A DNA stretch of 64,000 nt, taken from the NCBI GenBank assembly GCA_958295665.1, contig OY282560.1, forward strand, positions 48,360,333-48,424,332, written 5' to 3'. A program made the translations under genes and the position numbers. This stretch comes from Tipula vernalis. Taxonomy: Eukaryota; Arthropoda; Insecta; Diptera; Tipulidae. A model generated the notes under the pieces. That model had not been told where the DNA came from. It worked only from the letters and a program-made list of their open reading frames with translations, and did no database searches. This document shows, piece by piece, positions 11,153 through 24,439 of this stretch (its first letter is position 1; every line of letters begins with the position of its first letter).

Positions 11153-13824
11153 AAAAATCTAAAATCTGCAATTGTGCTCTGATTGCTGTTCTTGATACCT
11201 CTATTGAAAGGCCTCAGGACCTGTACATTTTTAGGTCAACGAGTATTTAGGTTCCTTGATTCCATTGAAAATCACCTTACTATACATCAGCCGATTCTGA
11301 GCAGAAAAAATCCACAATCTGCAATTGTGCTTAGATTTCTGTTCTTGATACCTTTAATGACAGGTCTCGAGACACTTAACTGCTGTACCAGCGCGTGTTT
11401 AGATTCCATAATTATTTCCGTACATTTCATAGAAAATTCGATTTGATGAAAATCGCCTTACTGTAGATCAGACGATTCAGAGCTATAAAAATCTAAAATC
11501 TGCAATTGTGCTCCGATTGCTGTTCTTGATACCTCTATTGAAAGGCCTCAGGACCTGTACATTTTTAGGCCAACGAATATTTAGGTTCCTTGATTCCATT
11601 GAAAATCACCTTGCTATACATCAGCCGATTCTGAGCAGTAAAAATCCAAAATCTGCAATTGTGCTTAGATTTCTGTTCTTGATACCTTTAATGACAGGTC
11701 TCGAGACCCTTAACTGCTGTACCAACGCGTGTTTAGATTCCATAATTATTTCCGTACATTTCATAGAAAATTCGATTTGATGAAAATCGCCTTACTGTAG
11801 ATCAGACGATTCAGAGCTATAAAAATCTAAAATCTGCAATTGTGCTCCGATTGCTGTTCTTGATACCTCTATTGAAAGGCCTCAGGACCTGTACATTTTT
11901 AGGTCAACGAGTATTTAGGTTCCTTGATTCCATTGAAAATCACCTTACTATACATCAGCCGATTCTGAGCAGTAAAAATCCAAAATCTGCAATTGTGCTT
12001 AGATTTCTGTTCTTGATACCTTTAATGACAGGTCTCGAGACCCTTAACTGCTGTACCAACGCGTGTTTAGATTCCATAATTATTTCCGTACATTTCATAG
12101 AAAATTCGATTTGATGAAAATCGCCTTACTGTAGATCAGACGATTCAGAGCTATAAAAATCTAAAATCTGCAATTGTGCTCCGATTGCTGTTCTTGATAC
12201 CTCTATTGAAAGGCCTCAGGACCTGTACATTTTTAGGTCAACGAGTATTTAGGTTCCTTGATTCCATTGAAAATCACCTTACTATACATCAGCCGATTCT
12301 GAGCAGTAAAAATCCAAAATCTGCAATTGTGCTTAGATTTCTGTTCTTGATACCTTTAATGACAGGTCTCGAGACCCTTAACTGCTGTACCAACGCGTGT
12401 TTAGATTCCATAATTATTTCCGTACATTTCATAGAAAATTCGATTTGATGAAAATCGCCTTACTGTAGATCAGACGATTCAGAGCTATAAAAATCTAAAA
12501 TCTGCAATTGTGCTCCGATTGCTGTTCTTGATACCTCTATTGAAAGGCCTCAGGACCTGTACATTTTTAGGCCAACGAGTATTTAGGTTCCTTGATTCCA
12601 TTGAAAATCACCTTACTATACATCAGCCGATTCTGAGCAGTAAAAATCCAAAATCTGCAATTGTGCTTAGATTTCTGTTCTTGATACCTATAATGACAGG
12701 TCTCGAGACCCTTAACTGCTGTACCAACGCGTGTTTAGATTCCATAATTATTTCCGTACATTTCATAGAAAATTCGATTTGATGAAAATCGCCTTACTGT
12801 AGATCAGACGATTCAGAGCTATAAAAATCTAAAATCTGCAATTGTGCTCCGATTGCTGTTCTTGATACCTCTATTGAAAGGCCTCAGGACCTGTACATTT
12901 TTAGGCCAACGATTATTTAGGTTCCTTGATTCCATTGAAAATCACCTTACTATACATCAGCCGATTCTGAGCAGTAAAAATCCAAAATCTGCAATTGTGC
13001 TTAGATTTCTGTTCTTGATACCTTTAATGACAGGTCTCGAGACCCTTAACTGCTGTACCAGCGCGTGTTTAGATTCCATAATTATTTCCGTACATTTCAT
13101 AGAAAATTCGATTTGATGAAAATCGCCTTACTGTAGATCAGACGATTCAGAGCTATAAAAATCTAAAATCTGCAATTGTGCTCCGATTGCTGTTCTTGAT
13201 ACCTCTATTGAAAGGCCTCAGGACCTGTACATTTTTAGGCCAACGATTATTTAGGTTCCTTGATTCCATTGAAAATCACCTTGCTATACATCAGCCGATT
13301 CTGAGCAGTAAAAATCCAAAATCTGCAATTGTGCTTAGATTTCTGTTCTTGATACCTATAATGACAGGTCTCGAGACCCTTAACTGCTGTACCAACGCGT
13401 GTTTAGATTCCATAATTATTTCCGTACATTTCATAGAAAATTCGATTTGATGAAAATCGCCTTACTGTAGATCAGACGATTCAGAGCTATAAAAATCTAA
13501 AATCTGCAATTGTGCTCCGATTGCTGTTCTTGATACCTCTATTGAAAGGCCTCAGGACCTGTACATTTTTAGGCCAACGAATATTTAGGTTCCTTGATTC
13601 CATTGAAAATCACCTTGCTATACATCAGCCGATTCTGAGCAGTAAAAATCCAAAATCTGCAATTGTGCTTAGATTTCTGTTCTTGATACCTTTAATGACA
13701 GGTCTCGAAACCCTTAACTGCTGTACCAACGCGTGTTTAGATTCCATAATTATTTCCGTACATTTCATAGAAAATTCGATTTGATGAAAATCGCCTTACT
13801 GTAGATCAGACGATTCAGAGCTAT
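11153..13824 (+). repeat. Eight-unit block, copy 1 of a larger duplication
   Basis: It opens with a unit carrying three linked private changes: GTGCTCTGATTG, CCACAATCTGC and CGAGACACTT. Next come the GAATATTTAGG/CTTGCTATAC unit, two common units, then the four-unit marked series ending at 13824. The same order is found at 16831-19095. Confidence 0.8.
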
Positions 13825-16800
13825 AAAAATCTAAAATCTGCAATTGTGCTCCGATTGCTGTTCTTGATACCTCTATTGAAAGGCCTCAGGACCTGTACAT
13901 TTTTAGGTCAACGAGTATTTAGGTTCCTTGATTCCATTGAAAATCACCTTACTATACATCAGCCGATTCTGAGCAGTAAAAATCCAAAATCTGCAATTGT
14001 GCTTAGATTTCTGTTCTTGATACCTTTAATGACAGGTCTCGAGACCCTTAACTGCTGTACCAACGCGTGTTTAGATTCCATAATTATTTCCGTACATTTC
14101 ATAGAAAATTCGATTTGATGAAAATCGCCTTACTGTAGATCAGACGATTCAGAGCTATAAAAATCTAAAATCTGCAATTGTGCTCCGATTGCTGTTCTTG
14201 ATACCTCTATTGAAAGGCCTCAGGACCTGTACATTTTTAGGTCAACGAGTATTTAGGTTCCTTGATTCCATTGAAAATCACCTTACTATACATCAGCCGA
14301 TTCTGAGCAGTAAAAATCCAAAATCTGCAATTGTGCTTAGATTTCTGTTCTTGATACCTTTAATGACAGGTCTCGAGACCCTTAACTGCTGTACCAACGC
14401 GTGTTTAGATTCCATAATTATTTCCGTACATTTCATAGAAAATTCGATTTGATGAAAATCGCCTTACTGTAGATCAGACGATTCAGAGCTATAAAAATCT
14501 AAAATCTGCAATTGTGCTCCGATTGCTGTTCTTGATACCTCTATTGAAAGGCCTCAGGACCTGTACATTTTTAGGCCAACGAGTATTTAGGTTCCTTGAT
14601 TCCATTGAAAATCACCTTACTATACATCAGCCGATTCTGAGCAGTAAAAATCCAAAATCTGCAATTGTGCTTAGATTTCTGTTCTTGATACCTTTAATGA
14701 CAGGTCTCGAGACCCTTAACTGCTGTACCAACGCGTGTTTAGATTCCATAATTATTTCCGTACATTTCATAGAAAATTCGATTTGATGAAAATCGCCTTA
14801 CTGTAGATCAGACGATTCAGAGCTATAAAAATCTAAAATCTGCAATTGTGCTCCGATTGCTGTTCTTGATACCTCTATTGAAAGGCCTCAGGACCTGTAC
14901 ATTTTTAGGTCAACGAGTATTTAGGTTCCTTGATTCCATTGAAAATCACCTTACTATACATCAGCCGATTCTGAGCAGTAAAAATCCAAAATCTGCAATT
15001 GTGCTTAGATTTCTGTTCTTGATACCTTTAATGACAGGTCTCGAGACCCTTAACTGCTGTACCAACGCGTGTTTAGATTCCATAATTATTTCCGTACATT
15101 TCATAGAAAATTCGATTTGATGAAAATCGCCTTACTGTAGATCAGACGATTCAGAGCTATAAAAATCTAAAATCTGCAATTGTGCTCCGATTGCTGTTCT
15201 TGATACCTCTATTGAAAGGCCTCAGGACCTGTACATTTTTAGGCCAACGAGTATTTAGGTTCCTTGATTCCATTGAAAATCACCTTACTATACATCAGCC
15301 GATTCTGAGCAGTAAAAATCCAAAATCTGCAATTGTGCTTAGATTTCTGTTCTTGATACCTTTAATGACAGGTCTCGAGACCCTTAACTGCTGTACCAAC
15401 GCGTGTTTAGATTCCATAATTATTTCCGTACATTTCATAGAAAATTCGATTTGATGAAAATCGCCTTACTGTAGATCAGACGATTCAGAGCTATAAAAAT
15501 CTAAAATCTGCAATTGTGCTCCGATTGCTGTTCTTGATACCTCTATTGAAAGGCCTCAGGACCTGTACATTTTTAGGTCAACGAGTATTTAGGTTCCTTG
15601 ATTCCATTGAAAATCACCTTACTATACATCAGCCGATTCTGAGCAGTAAAAATCCAAAATCTGCAATTGTGCTTAGATTTCTGTTCTTGATACCTTTAAT
15701 GACAGGTCTCGAGACCCTTAACTGCTGTACCAACGCGTGTTTAGATTCCATAATTATTTCCGTACATTTCATAGAAAATTCGATTTGATGAAAATCGCCT
15801 TACTGTAGATCAGACGATTCAGAGCTATAAAAATCTAAAATCTGCAATTGTGCTCCGATTGCTGTTCTTGATACCTCTATTGAAAGGCCTCAGGACCTGT
15901 ACATTTTTAGGTCAACGAGTATTTAGGTTCCTTGATTCCATTGAAAATCACCTTACTATACATCAGCCGATTCTGAGCAGTAAAAATCCAAAATCTGCAA
16001 TTGTGCTTAGATTTCTGTTCTTGATACCTTTAATGACAGGTCTCGAGACCCTTAACTGCTGTACCAACGCGTGTTTAGATTCCATAATTATTTCCGTACA
16101 TTTCATAGAAAATTCGATTTGATGAAAATCGCCTTACTGTAGATCAGACGATTCAGAGCTATAAAAATCTAAAATCTGCAATTGTGCTCCGATTGCTGTT
16201 CTTGATACCTCTATTGAAAGGCCTCAGGACCTGTACATTTTTAGGCCAACGAGTATTTAGGTTCCTTGATTCCATTGAAAATCACCTTACTATACATCAG
16301 CCGATTCTGAGCAGTAAAAATCCAAAATCTGCAATTGTGCTTAGATTTCTGTTCTTGATACCTTTAATGACAGGTCTCGAGACCCTTAACTGCTGTACCA
16401 ACGCGTGTTTAGATTCCATAATTATTTCCGTACATTTCATAGAAAATTCGATTTGATGAAAATCGCCTTACTGTAGATCAGACGATTCAGAGCTATAAAA
16501 ATCTAAAATCTGCAATTGTGCTCCGATTGCTGTTCTTGATACCTCTATTGAAAGGCCTCAGGACCTGTACATTTTTAGGTCAACGAGTATTTAGGTTCCT
16601 TGATTCCATTGAAAATCACCTTACTATACATCAGCCGATTCTGAGCAGTAAAAATCCAAAATCTGCAATTGTGCTTAGATTTCTGTTCTTGATACCTTTA
16701 ATGACAGGTCTCGAGACCCTTAACTGCTGTACCAACGCGTGTTTAGATTCCATAATTATTTCCGTACATTTCATAGAAAATTCGATTTGATGAAAATCGC

Positions 16801-16830
16801 CTTACTGTAGATCAGACGATTCAGAGCTAT

Positions 16831-19095
16831 AAAAATCTAAAATCTGCAATTGTGCTCTGATTGCTGTTCTTGATACCTCTATTGAAAGGCCTCAGGACCT
16901 GTACATTTTTAGGTCAACGAGTATTTAGGTTCCTTGATTCCATTGAAAATCACCTTACTATACATCAGCCGATTCTGAGCAGAAAAAATCCACAATCTGC
17001 AATTGTGCTTAGATTTCTGTTCTTGATACCTTTAATGACAGGTCTCGAGACACTTAACTGCTGTACCAGCGCGTGTTTAGATTCCATAATTATTTCCGTA
17101 CATTTCATAGAAAATTCGATTTGATGAAAATCGCCTTACTGTAGATCAGACGATTCAGAGCTATAAAAATCTAAAATCTGCAATTGTGCTCCGATTGCTG
17201 TTCTTGATACCTCTATTGAAAGGCCTCAGGACCTGTACATTTTTAGGCCAACGAATATTTAGGTTCCTTGATTCCATTGAAAATCACCTTGCTTAATGAC
17301 AGGTCTCGAGACCCTTAACTGCTGTACCAACGCGTGTTTAGATTCCATAATTATTTCCGTACATTTCATAGAAAATTCGATTTGATGAAAATCGCCTTAC
17401 TGTAGATCAGACGATTCAGAGCTATAAAAATCTAAAATCTGCAATTGTGCTCCGATTGCTGTTCTTGATACCTCTATTGAAAGGCCTCAGGACCTGTACA
17501 TTTTTAGGTCAACGAGTATTTAGGTTCCTTGATTCCATTGAAAATCACCTTACTATACATCAGCCGATTCTGAGCAGTAAAAATCCAAAATCTGCAATTG
17601 TGCTTAGATTTCTGTTCTTGATACCTTTAATGACAGGTCTCGAGACCCTTAACTGCTGTACCAACGCGTGTTTAGATTCCATAATTATTTCCGTACATTT
17701 CATAGAAAATTCGATTTGATGAAAATCGCCTTACTGTAGATCAGACGATTCAGAGCTATAAAAATCTAAAATCTGCAATTGTGCTCCGATTGCTGTTCTT
17801 GATACCTCTATTGAAAGGCCTCAGGACCTGTACATTTTTAGGTCAACGAGTATTTAGGTTCCTTGATTCCATTGAAAATCACCTTACTATACATCAGCCG
17901 ATTCTGAGCAGTAAAAATCCAAAATCTGCAATTGTGCTTAGATTTCTGTTCTTGATACCTTTAATGACAGGTCTCGAGACCCTTAACTGCTGTACCAACG
18001 CGTGTTTAGATTCCATAATTATTTCCGTACATTTCATAGAAAATTCGATTTGATGAAAATCGCCTTACTGTAGATCAGACGATTCAGAGCTATAAAAATC
18101 TAAAATCTGCAATTGTGCTCCGATTGCTGTTCTTGATACCTCTATTGAAAGGCCTCAGGACCTGTACATTTTTAGGCCAACGAGTATTTAGGTTCCTTGA
18201 TTCCATTGAAAATCACCTTACTATACATCAGCCGATTCTGAGCAGTAAAAATCCAAAATCTGCAATTGTGCTTAGATTTCTGTTCTTGATACCTATAATG
18301 ACAGGTCTCGAGACCCTTAACTGCTGTACCAACGCGTGTTTAGATTCCATAATTATTTCCGTACATTTCATAGAAAATTCGATTTGATGAAAATCGCCTT
18401 ACTGTAGATCAGACGATTCAGAGCTATAAAAATCTAAAATCTGCAATTGTGCTCCGATTGCTGTTCTTGATACCTCTATTGAAAGGCCTCAGGACCTGTA
18501 CATTTTTAGGCCAACGATTATTTAGGTTCCTTGATTCCATTGAAAATCACCTTGCTATACATCAGCCGATTCTGAGCAGTAAAAATCCAAAATCTGCAAT
18601 TGTGCTTAGATTTCTGTTCTTGATACCTATAATGACAGGTCTCGAGACCCTTAACTGCTGTACCAACGCGTGTTTAGATTCCATAATTATTTCCGTACAT
18701 TTCATAGAAAATTCGATTTGATGAAAATCGCCTTACTGTAGATCAGACGATTCAGAGCTATAAAAATCTAAAATCTGCAATTGTGCTCCGATTGCTGTTC
18801 TTGATACCTCTATTGAAAGGCCTCAGGACCTGTACATTTTTAGGCCAACGAATATTTAGGTTCCTTGATTCCATTGTAAATCACCTTGCTATACATCAGC
18901 CGATTCTGAGCAGTAAAAATCCAAAATCTGCAATTGTGCTTAGATTTCTGTTCTTGATACCTTTAATGACAGGTCTCGAGACCCTTAACTGCTGTACCAA
19001 CGCGTGTTTAGATTCCATAATTATTTCCGTACATTTCATAGAAAATTCGATTTGATGAAAATCGCCTTACTGTAGATCAGACGATTCAGAGCTAT
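16831..19095 (+). repeat. Eight-unit block, copy 2, one unit shorter and internally deleted
   Basis: It starts with the same triply marked unit (GTGCTCTGATTG, CCACAATCTGC, CGAGACACTT), 17 units (5678 bp) after copy 1. The second unit carries a 73-bp deletion, and the unit equivalent to 12823-13156 is missing. The remaining order of marks is preserved, so this is a duplication followed by two deletions. Confidence 0.8.
17165..17425 (+). repeat. Truncated 261-bp unit with a 73-bp deletion across the A/B boundary
   Basis: Subunit A runs normally to CACCTTGCT (17293), then joins directly to TAATGACAGGTCTCGAG of B. The lost 73 bases are the end of A and the first ~50 bases of B. The junction shows only one base of ambiguity, so it is not an exchange between the long homologous A/B starts. 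This is the largest length defect in the first 38 kb. Confidence 0.9.
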
Positions 19096-19429
19096 AAAAA
19101 TCTAAAATCTGCAATTGTGCTCCGATTGCTGTTCTTGATACCTCTATTGAAAGGCCTCAGGACCTGTACATTTTTAGGTCAACGAGTATTTAGGTTCCTT
19201 GATTCCATTGAAAATCACCTTACTATACATCAGCCGATTCTGAGCAGTAAAAATCCAAAATCTGCAATTGTGCTTAGATTTCTGTTCTTGATACCTTTAA
19301 TGACAGGTCTCGAGACCCTTAACTGCTGTACCAACGCGTGTTTAGATTCCATAATTATTTCCGTACATTTCATAGAAAATTCGATTTGATGAAAATCGCC
19401 TTACTGTAGATCAGACGATTCAGAGCTAT

Positions 19430-21767
19430 AAAAATCTAAAATCTGCAATTGTGCTCCGATTGCTGTTCTTGATACCTCTATTGAAAGGCCTCAGGACCTG
19501 TACATTTTTAGGTCAACGAGTATTTAGGTTCCTTGATTCCATTGAAAATCACCTTACTATACATCAGCCGATTCTGAGCAGAAAAAATCCACAATCTGCA
19601 ATTGTGCTTAGATTTCTGTTCTTGATACCTTTAATGACAGGTCTCGAGACACTTAACTGCTGTACCAGCGCGTGTTTAGATTCCATAATTATTTCCGTAC
19701 ATTTCATAGAAAATTCGATTTGATGAAAATCGCCTTACTGTAGATCAGACGATTCAGAGCTATAAAAATCTAAAATCTGCAATTGTGCTCCGATTGCTGT
19801 TCTTGATACCTCTATTGAAAGGCCTCAGGACCTGTACATTTTTAGGCCAACGAGTATTTAGGTTCCTTGATTCCATTGAAAATCACCTTACTATACATCA
19901 GCCGATTCTGAGCAGTAAAAATCCAAAATCTGCAATTGTGCTTAGATTTCTGTTCTTGATACCTTTAATGACAGGTCTCGAGACCCTTAACTGCTGTACC
20001 AGCGCGTGTTTAGATTCCATAATTATTTCCGTACATTTCATAGAAAATTCGATTTGATGAAAATCGCCTTACTGTGGATCAGACGATTCAGAGCTATAAA
20101 AATCTAAAATCTGCAATTGTGCTCCGATTGCTGTTCTTGATACCTCTATTGAAAGGCCTCAGGACCTGTACATTTTTAGGCCAACGAGTATTTAGGTTTC
20201 TTGATTCCATTGAAAATCACCTTACTATACATCAGCCGATTCTGAGCAGTAAAAATCCAAAATCTGCAATTGTGCTTAGATTTCTGTTCTTGATACCTTT
20301 AATGACAGGTCTCGAGACCCTTAACTGCTGTACCAACGCGTGTTTAGATTCCATAATTATTTCCGTACATTTCATAGAAAATTCGATTTGATGAAAATCG
20401 CCTTACTGTAGATCAGACGATTCAGAGCTATAAAAATCTAAAATCTGCAATTGTGCTCCGATTGCTGTTCTTGATACCTCTATTGAAAGGCCTCAGGACC
20501 TGTACATTTTTAGGTCAACGAGTATTTAGGTTCCTTGATTCCATTGAAAATCACCTTACTATACATCAGCCGATTCTGAGCAGTAAAAATCCAAAATCTG
20601 CAATTGTGCTTAGATTTCTGTTCTTGATACCTTTAATGACAGGTCTCGAGACCCTTAACTGCTGTACCAACGCGTGTTTAGATTCCATAATTATTTCCGT
20701 ACATTTCATAGAAAATTCGATTTGATGAAAATCGCCTTACTGTAGATCAGACGATTCAGAGCTATAAAAATCTAAAATCTGCAATTGTGCTCCGATTGCT
20801 GTTCTTGATACCTCTATTGAAAGGCCTCAGGACCTGTACATTTTTAGGCCAACGAGTATTTAGGTTCCTTGATTCCATTGAAAATCACCTTACTATACAT
20901 CAGCCGATTCTGAGCAGTAAAAATCCAAAATCTGCAATTGTGCTTAGATTTCTGTTCTTGATACCTATAATGACAGGTCTCGAGACCCTTAACTGCTGTA
21001 CCAACGCGTGTTTAGATTCCATAATTATTTCCGTACATTTCATAGAAAATTCGATTTGATGAAAATCGCCTTACTGTAGATCAGACGATTCAGAGCTATA
21101 AAAATCTAAAATCTGCAATTGTGCTCCGATTGCTGTTCTTGATACCTCTATTGAAAGGCGTCAGGACCTGTACATTTTTAGGCCAACGAGTATTTAGGTT
21201 CCTTGATTCCATTGAAAATCACCTTACTATACATCAGCCGATTCTGAGCAGTAAAAATCCAAAATCTGCAATTGTGCTTAGATTTCTGTTCTTGATACCT
21301 TTAATGACAGGTCTCGAGACCCTTAACTGCTGTACCAACGCGTGTTTAGATTCCATAATTATTTCCGTACATTTCATAGAAAATTCGATTTGATGAAAAT
21401 CGCCTTACTGTAGATCAGACGATTCAGAGCTATAAAAATCTAAAATCTGCAATTGTGCTCCGATTGCTGTTCTTGATACCTCTATTGAAAGGCCTCAGGA
21501 CCTGTACATTTTTAGGTCAACGAGTATTTAGGTTCCTTGATTCCATTGAAAATCACCTTACTATACATCAGCCGATTCTGAGCAGTAAAAATCCAAAATC
21601 TGCAATTGTGCTTAGATTTCTGTTCTTGATACCTTTAATGACAGGTCTCGAGACCCTTAACTGCTGTACCAACGCGTGTTTAGATTCCATAATTATTTCC
21701 GTACATTTCATAGAAAATTCGATTTGATGAATATCGCCTTACTGTAGATCAGACGATTCAGAGCTAT
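19430..21767 (+). repeat. Seven-unit (2338-bp) higher-order repeat, copy 1
   Basis: It opens with a CCACAATCTGC/CGAGACACTT unit. The next unit has the CCAGCGCG haplotype and a CTGTGGATCAG tail. The following units are common types, one with CCTATAATGAC. The same opening recurs 2338 bp later at 21768. Confidence 0.75.
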
Positions 21768-24105
21768 AAAAATCTAAAATCTGCAATTGTGCTCCGATTG
21801 CTGTTCTTGATACCTCTATTGAAAGGCCTCAGGACCTGTACATTTTTAGGTCAACGAGTATTTAGGTTCCTTGATTCCATTGAAAATCACCTTACTATAC
21901 ATCAGCCGATTCTGAGCAGAAAAAATCCACAATCTGCAATTGTGCTTAGATTTCTGTTCTTGATACCTTTAATGACAGGTCTCGAGACACTTAACTGCTG
22001 TACCAGCGCGTGTTTAGATTCCATAATTATTTCCGTACATTTCATAGAAAATTCGATTTGATGAAAATCGCCTTACTGTAGATCAGACGATTCAGAGCTA
22101 TAAAAATCTAAAATCTGCAATTGTGCTCCGATTGCTGTTCTTGATACCTCTATTGAAAGGCCTCAGGACCTGTACATTTTTAGGCCAACGAGTATTTAGG
22201 TTCCTTGATTCCATTGAAAATCACCTTACTATACATCAGCCGATTCTGAGCAGTAAAAATCCAAAATCTGCAATTGTGCTTAGATTTCTGTTCTTGATAC
22301 CTTTAATGACAGGTCTCGAGACCCTTAACTGCTGTACCAGCGCGTGTTTAGATTCCATAATTATTTCCGTACATTTCATAGAAAATTCGATTTGATGAAA
22401 ATCGCCTTACTGTGGATCAGACGATTCAGAGCTATAAAAATCTAAAATCTGCAATTGTGCTTCGATTGCTGTTCTTGATACCTCTATTGAAAGGCCTCAG
22501 GACCTGTACATTTTTAGGCCAACGAGTATTTAGGTTCCTTGATTCCATTGAAAATCACCTTACTATACATCAGCCGATTCTGAGCAGTAAAAATCCAAAA
22601 TCTGCAATTGTGCTTAGATTTCTGTTCTTGATACCTTTAATGACAGGTCTCGAGACCCTTAACTGCTGTACCAACGCGTGTTTAGATTCCATAATTATTT
22701 CCGTACATTTCATAGAAAATTCGATTTGATGAAAATCGCCTTACTGTAGATCAGACGATTCAGAGCTATAAAAATCTAAAATCTGCAATTGTGCTCCGAT
22801 TGCTGTTCTTGATACCTCTATTGAAAGGCCTCAGGACCTGTACATTTTTAGGTCAACGAGTATTTAGGTTCCTTGATTCCATTGAAAATCACCTTACTAT
22901 ACATCAGCCGATTCTGAGCAGTAAAAATCCAAAATCTGCAATTGTGCTTAGATTTCTGTTCTTGATACCTTTAATGACAGGTCTCGAGACCCTTAACTGC
23001 TGTACCAACGCGTGTTTAGATTCCATAATTATTTCCGTACATTTCATAGAAAATTCGATTTGATGAAAATCGCCTTACTGTAGATCAGACGATTCAGAGC
23101 TATAAAAATCTAAAATCTGCAATTGTGCTCCGATTGCTGTTCTTGATACCTCTATTGAAAGGCCTCAGGACCTGTACATTTTTAGGCCAACGAGTATTTA
23201 GGTTCCTTGATTCCATTGAAAATCACCTTACTATACATCAGCCGATTCTGAGCAGTAAAAATCCAAAATCTGCAATTGTGCTTAGATTTCTGTTCTTGAT
23301 ACCTTTAATGACAGGTCTCGAGACCCTTAACTGCTGTACCAGCGCGTGTTTAGATTCCATAATTATTTCCGTACATTTCATAGAAAATTCGATTTGATGA
23401 AAATCGCCTTACTGTGGATCAGACGATTCAGAGCTATAAAAATCTAAAATCTGCAATTGTGCTCCGATTGCTGTTCTTGATACCTCTATTGAAAGGCCTC
23501 AGGACCTGTACATTTTTAGGCCAACGAGTATTTAGGTTCCTTGATTCCATTGAAAATCACCTTACTATACATCAGCCGATTCTGAGCAGTAAAAATCCAA
23601 AATCTGCAATTGTGCTTAGATTTCTGTTCTTGATACCTATAATGACAGGTCTCGAGACCCTTAACTGCTGTACCAACGCGTGTTTAGATTCCATAATTAT
23701 TTCCGTACATTTCATAGAAAATTCGATTTGATGAAAATCGCCTTACTGTAGATCAGACGATTCAGAGCTATAAAAATCTAAAATCTGCAATTGTGCTCCG
23801 ATTGCTGTTCTTGATACCTCTATTGAAAGGCCTCAGGACCTGTACATTTTTAGGCCAACGATTATTTAGGTTCCTTGATTCCATTGAAAATCACCTTACT
23901 ATACATCAGCCGATTCTGAGCAGTAAAAATCCAAAATCTGCAATTGTGCTTAGATTTCTGTTCTTGATACCTTTAATGACAGGTCTCGAGACCCTTAACT
24001 GCTGTACCAGCGCGTGTTTAGATTCCATAATTATTTCCGTACATTTCATAGAAAATTCGATTTGATGAAAATCGCCTTACTGTGGATCAGACGATTCAGA
24101 GCTAT
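21768..24105 (+). repeat. Seven-unit higher-order repeat, copy 2, diverging
   Basis: The first four units match those at 19430 in order and marks, including CTGTGGATCAG at the end of the second. After that a two-unit segment with the CCAGCGCG haplotype and GTGGATC tail recurs at 23104-23437 and 23772-24105, so this copy has been further rearranged. Confidence 0.65.
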
Positions 24106-24439
24106 AAAAATCTAAAATCTGCAATTGTGCTCCGATTGCTGTTCTTGATACCTCTATTGAAAGGCCTCAGGACCTGTACATTTTTAGGCCAACGAGTATT
24201 TAGGTTCCTTGATTCCATTGAAAATCACCTTACTATACATCAGCCGATTCTGAGCAGTAAAAATCCAAAATCTGCAATTGTGCTTAGATTTCTGTTCTTG
24301 ATACCTTTAATGACAGGTCTCGAGACCCTTAACTGCTGTACCAGCGCGTGTTTAGATTCCATAATTATTTCCGTACATTTCATAGAAAATTCGATTTGAT
24401 GAAAATCGCCTTACTGTAGATCAGACGATTCAGAGCTAT

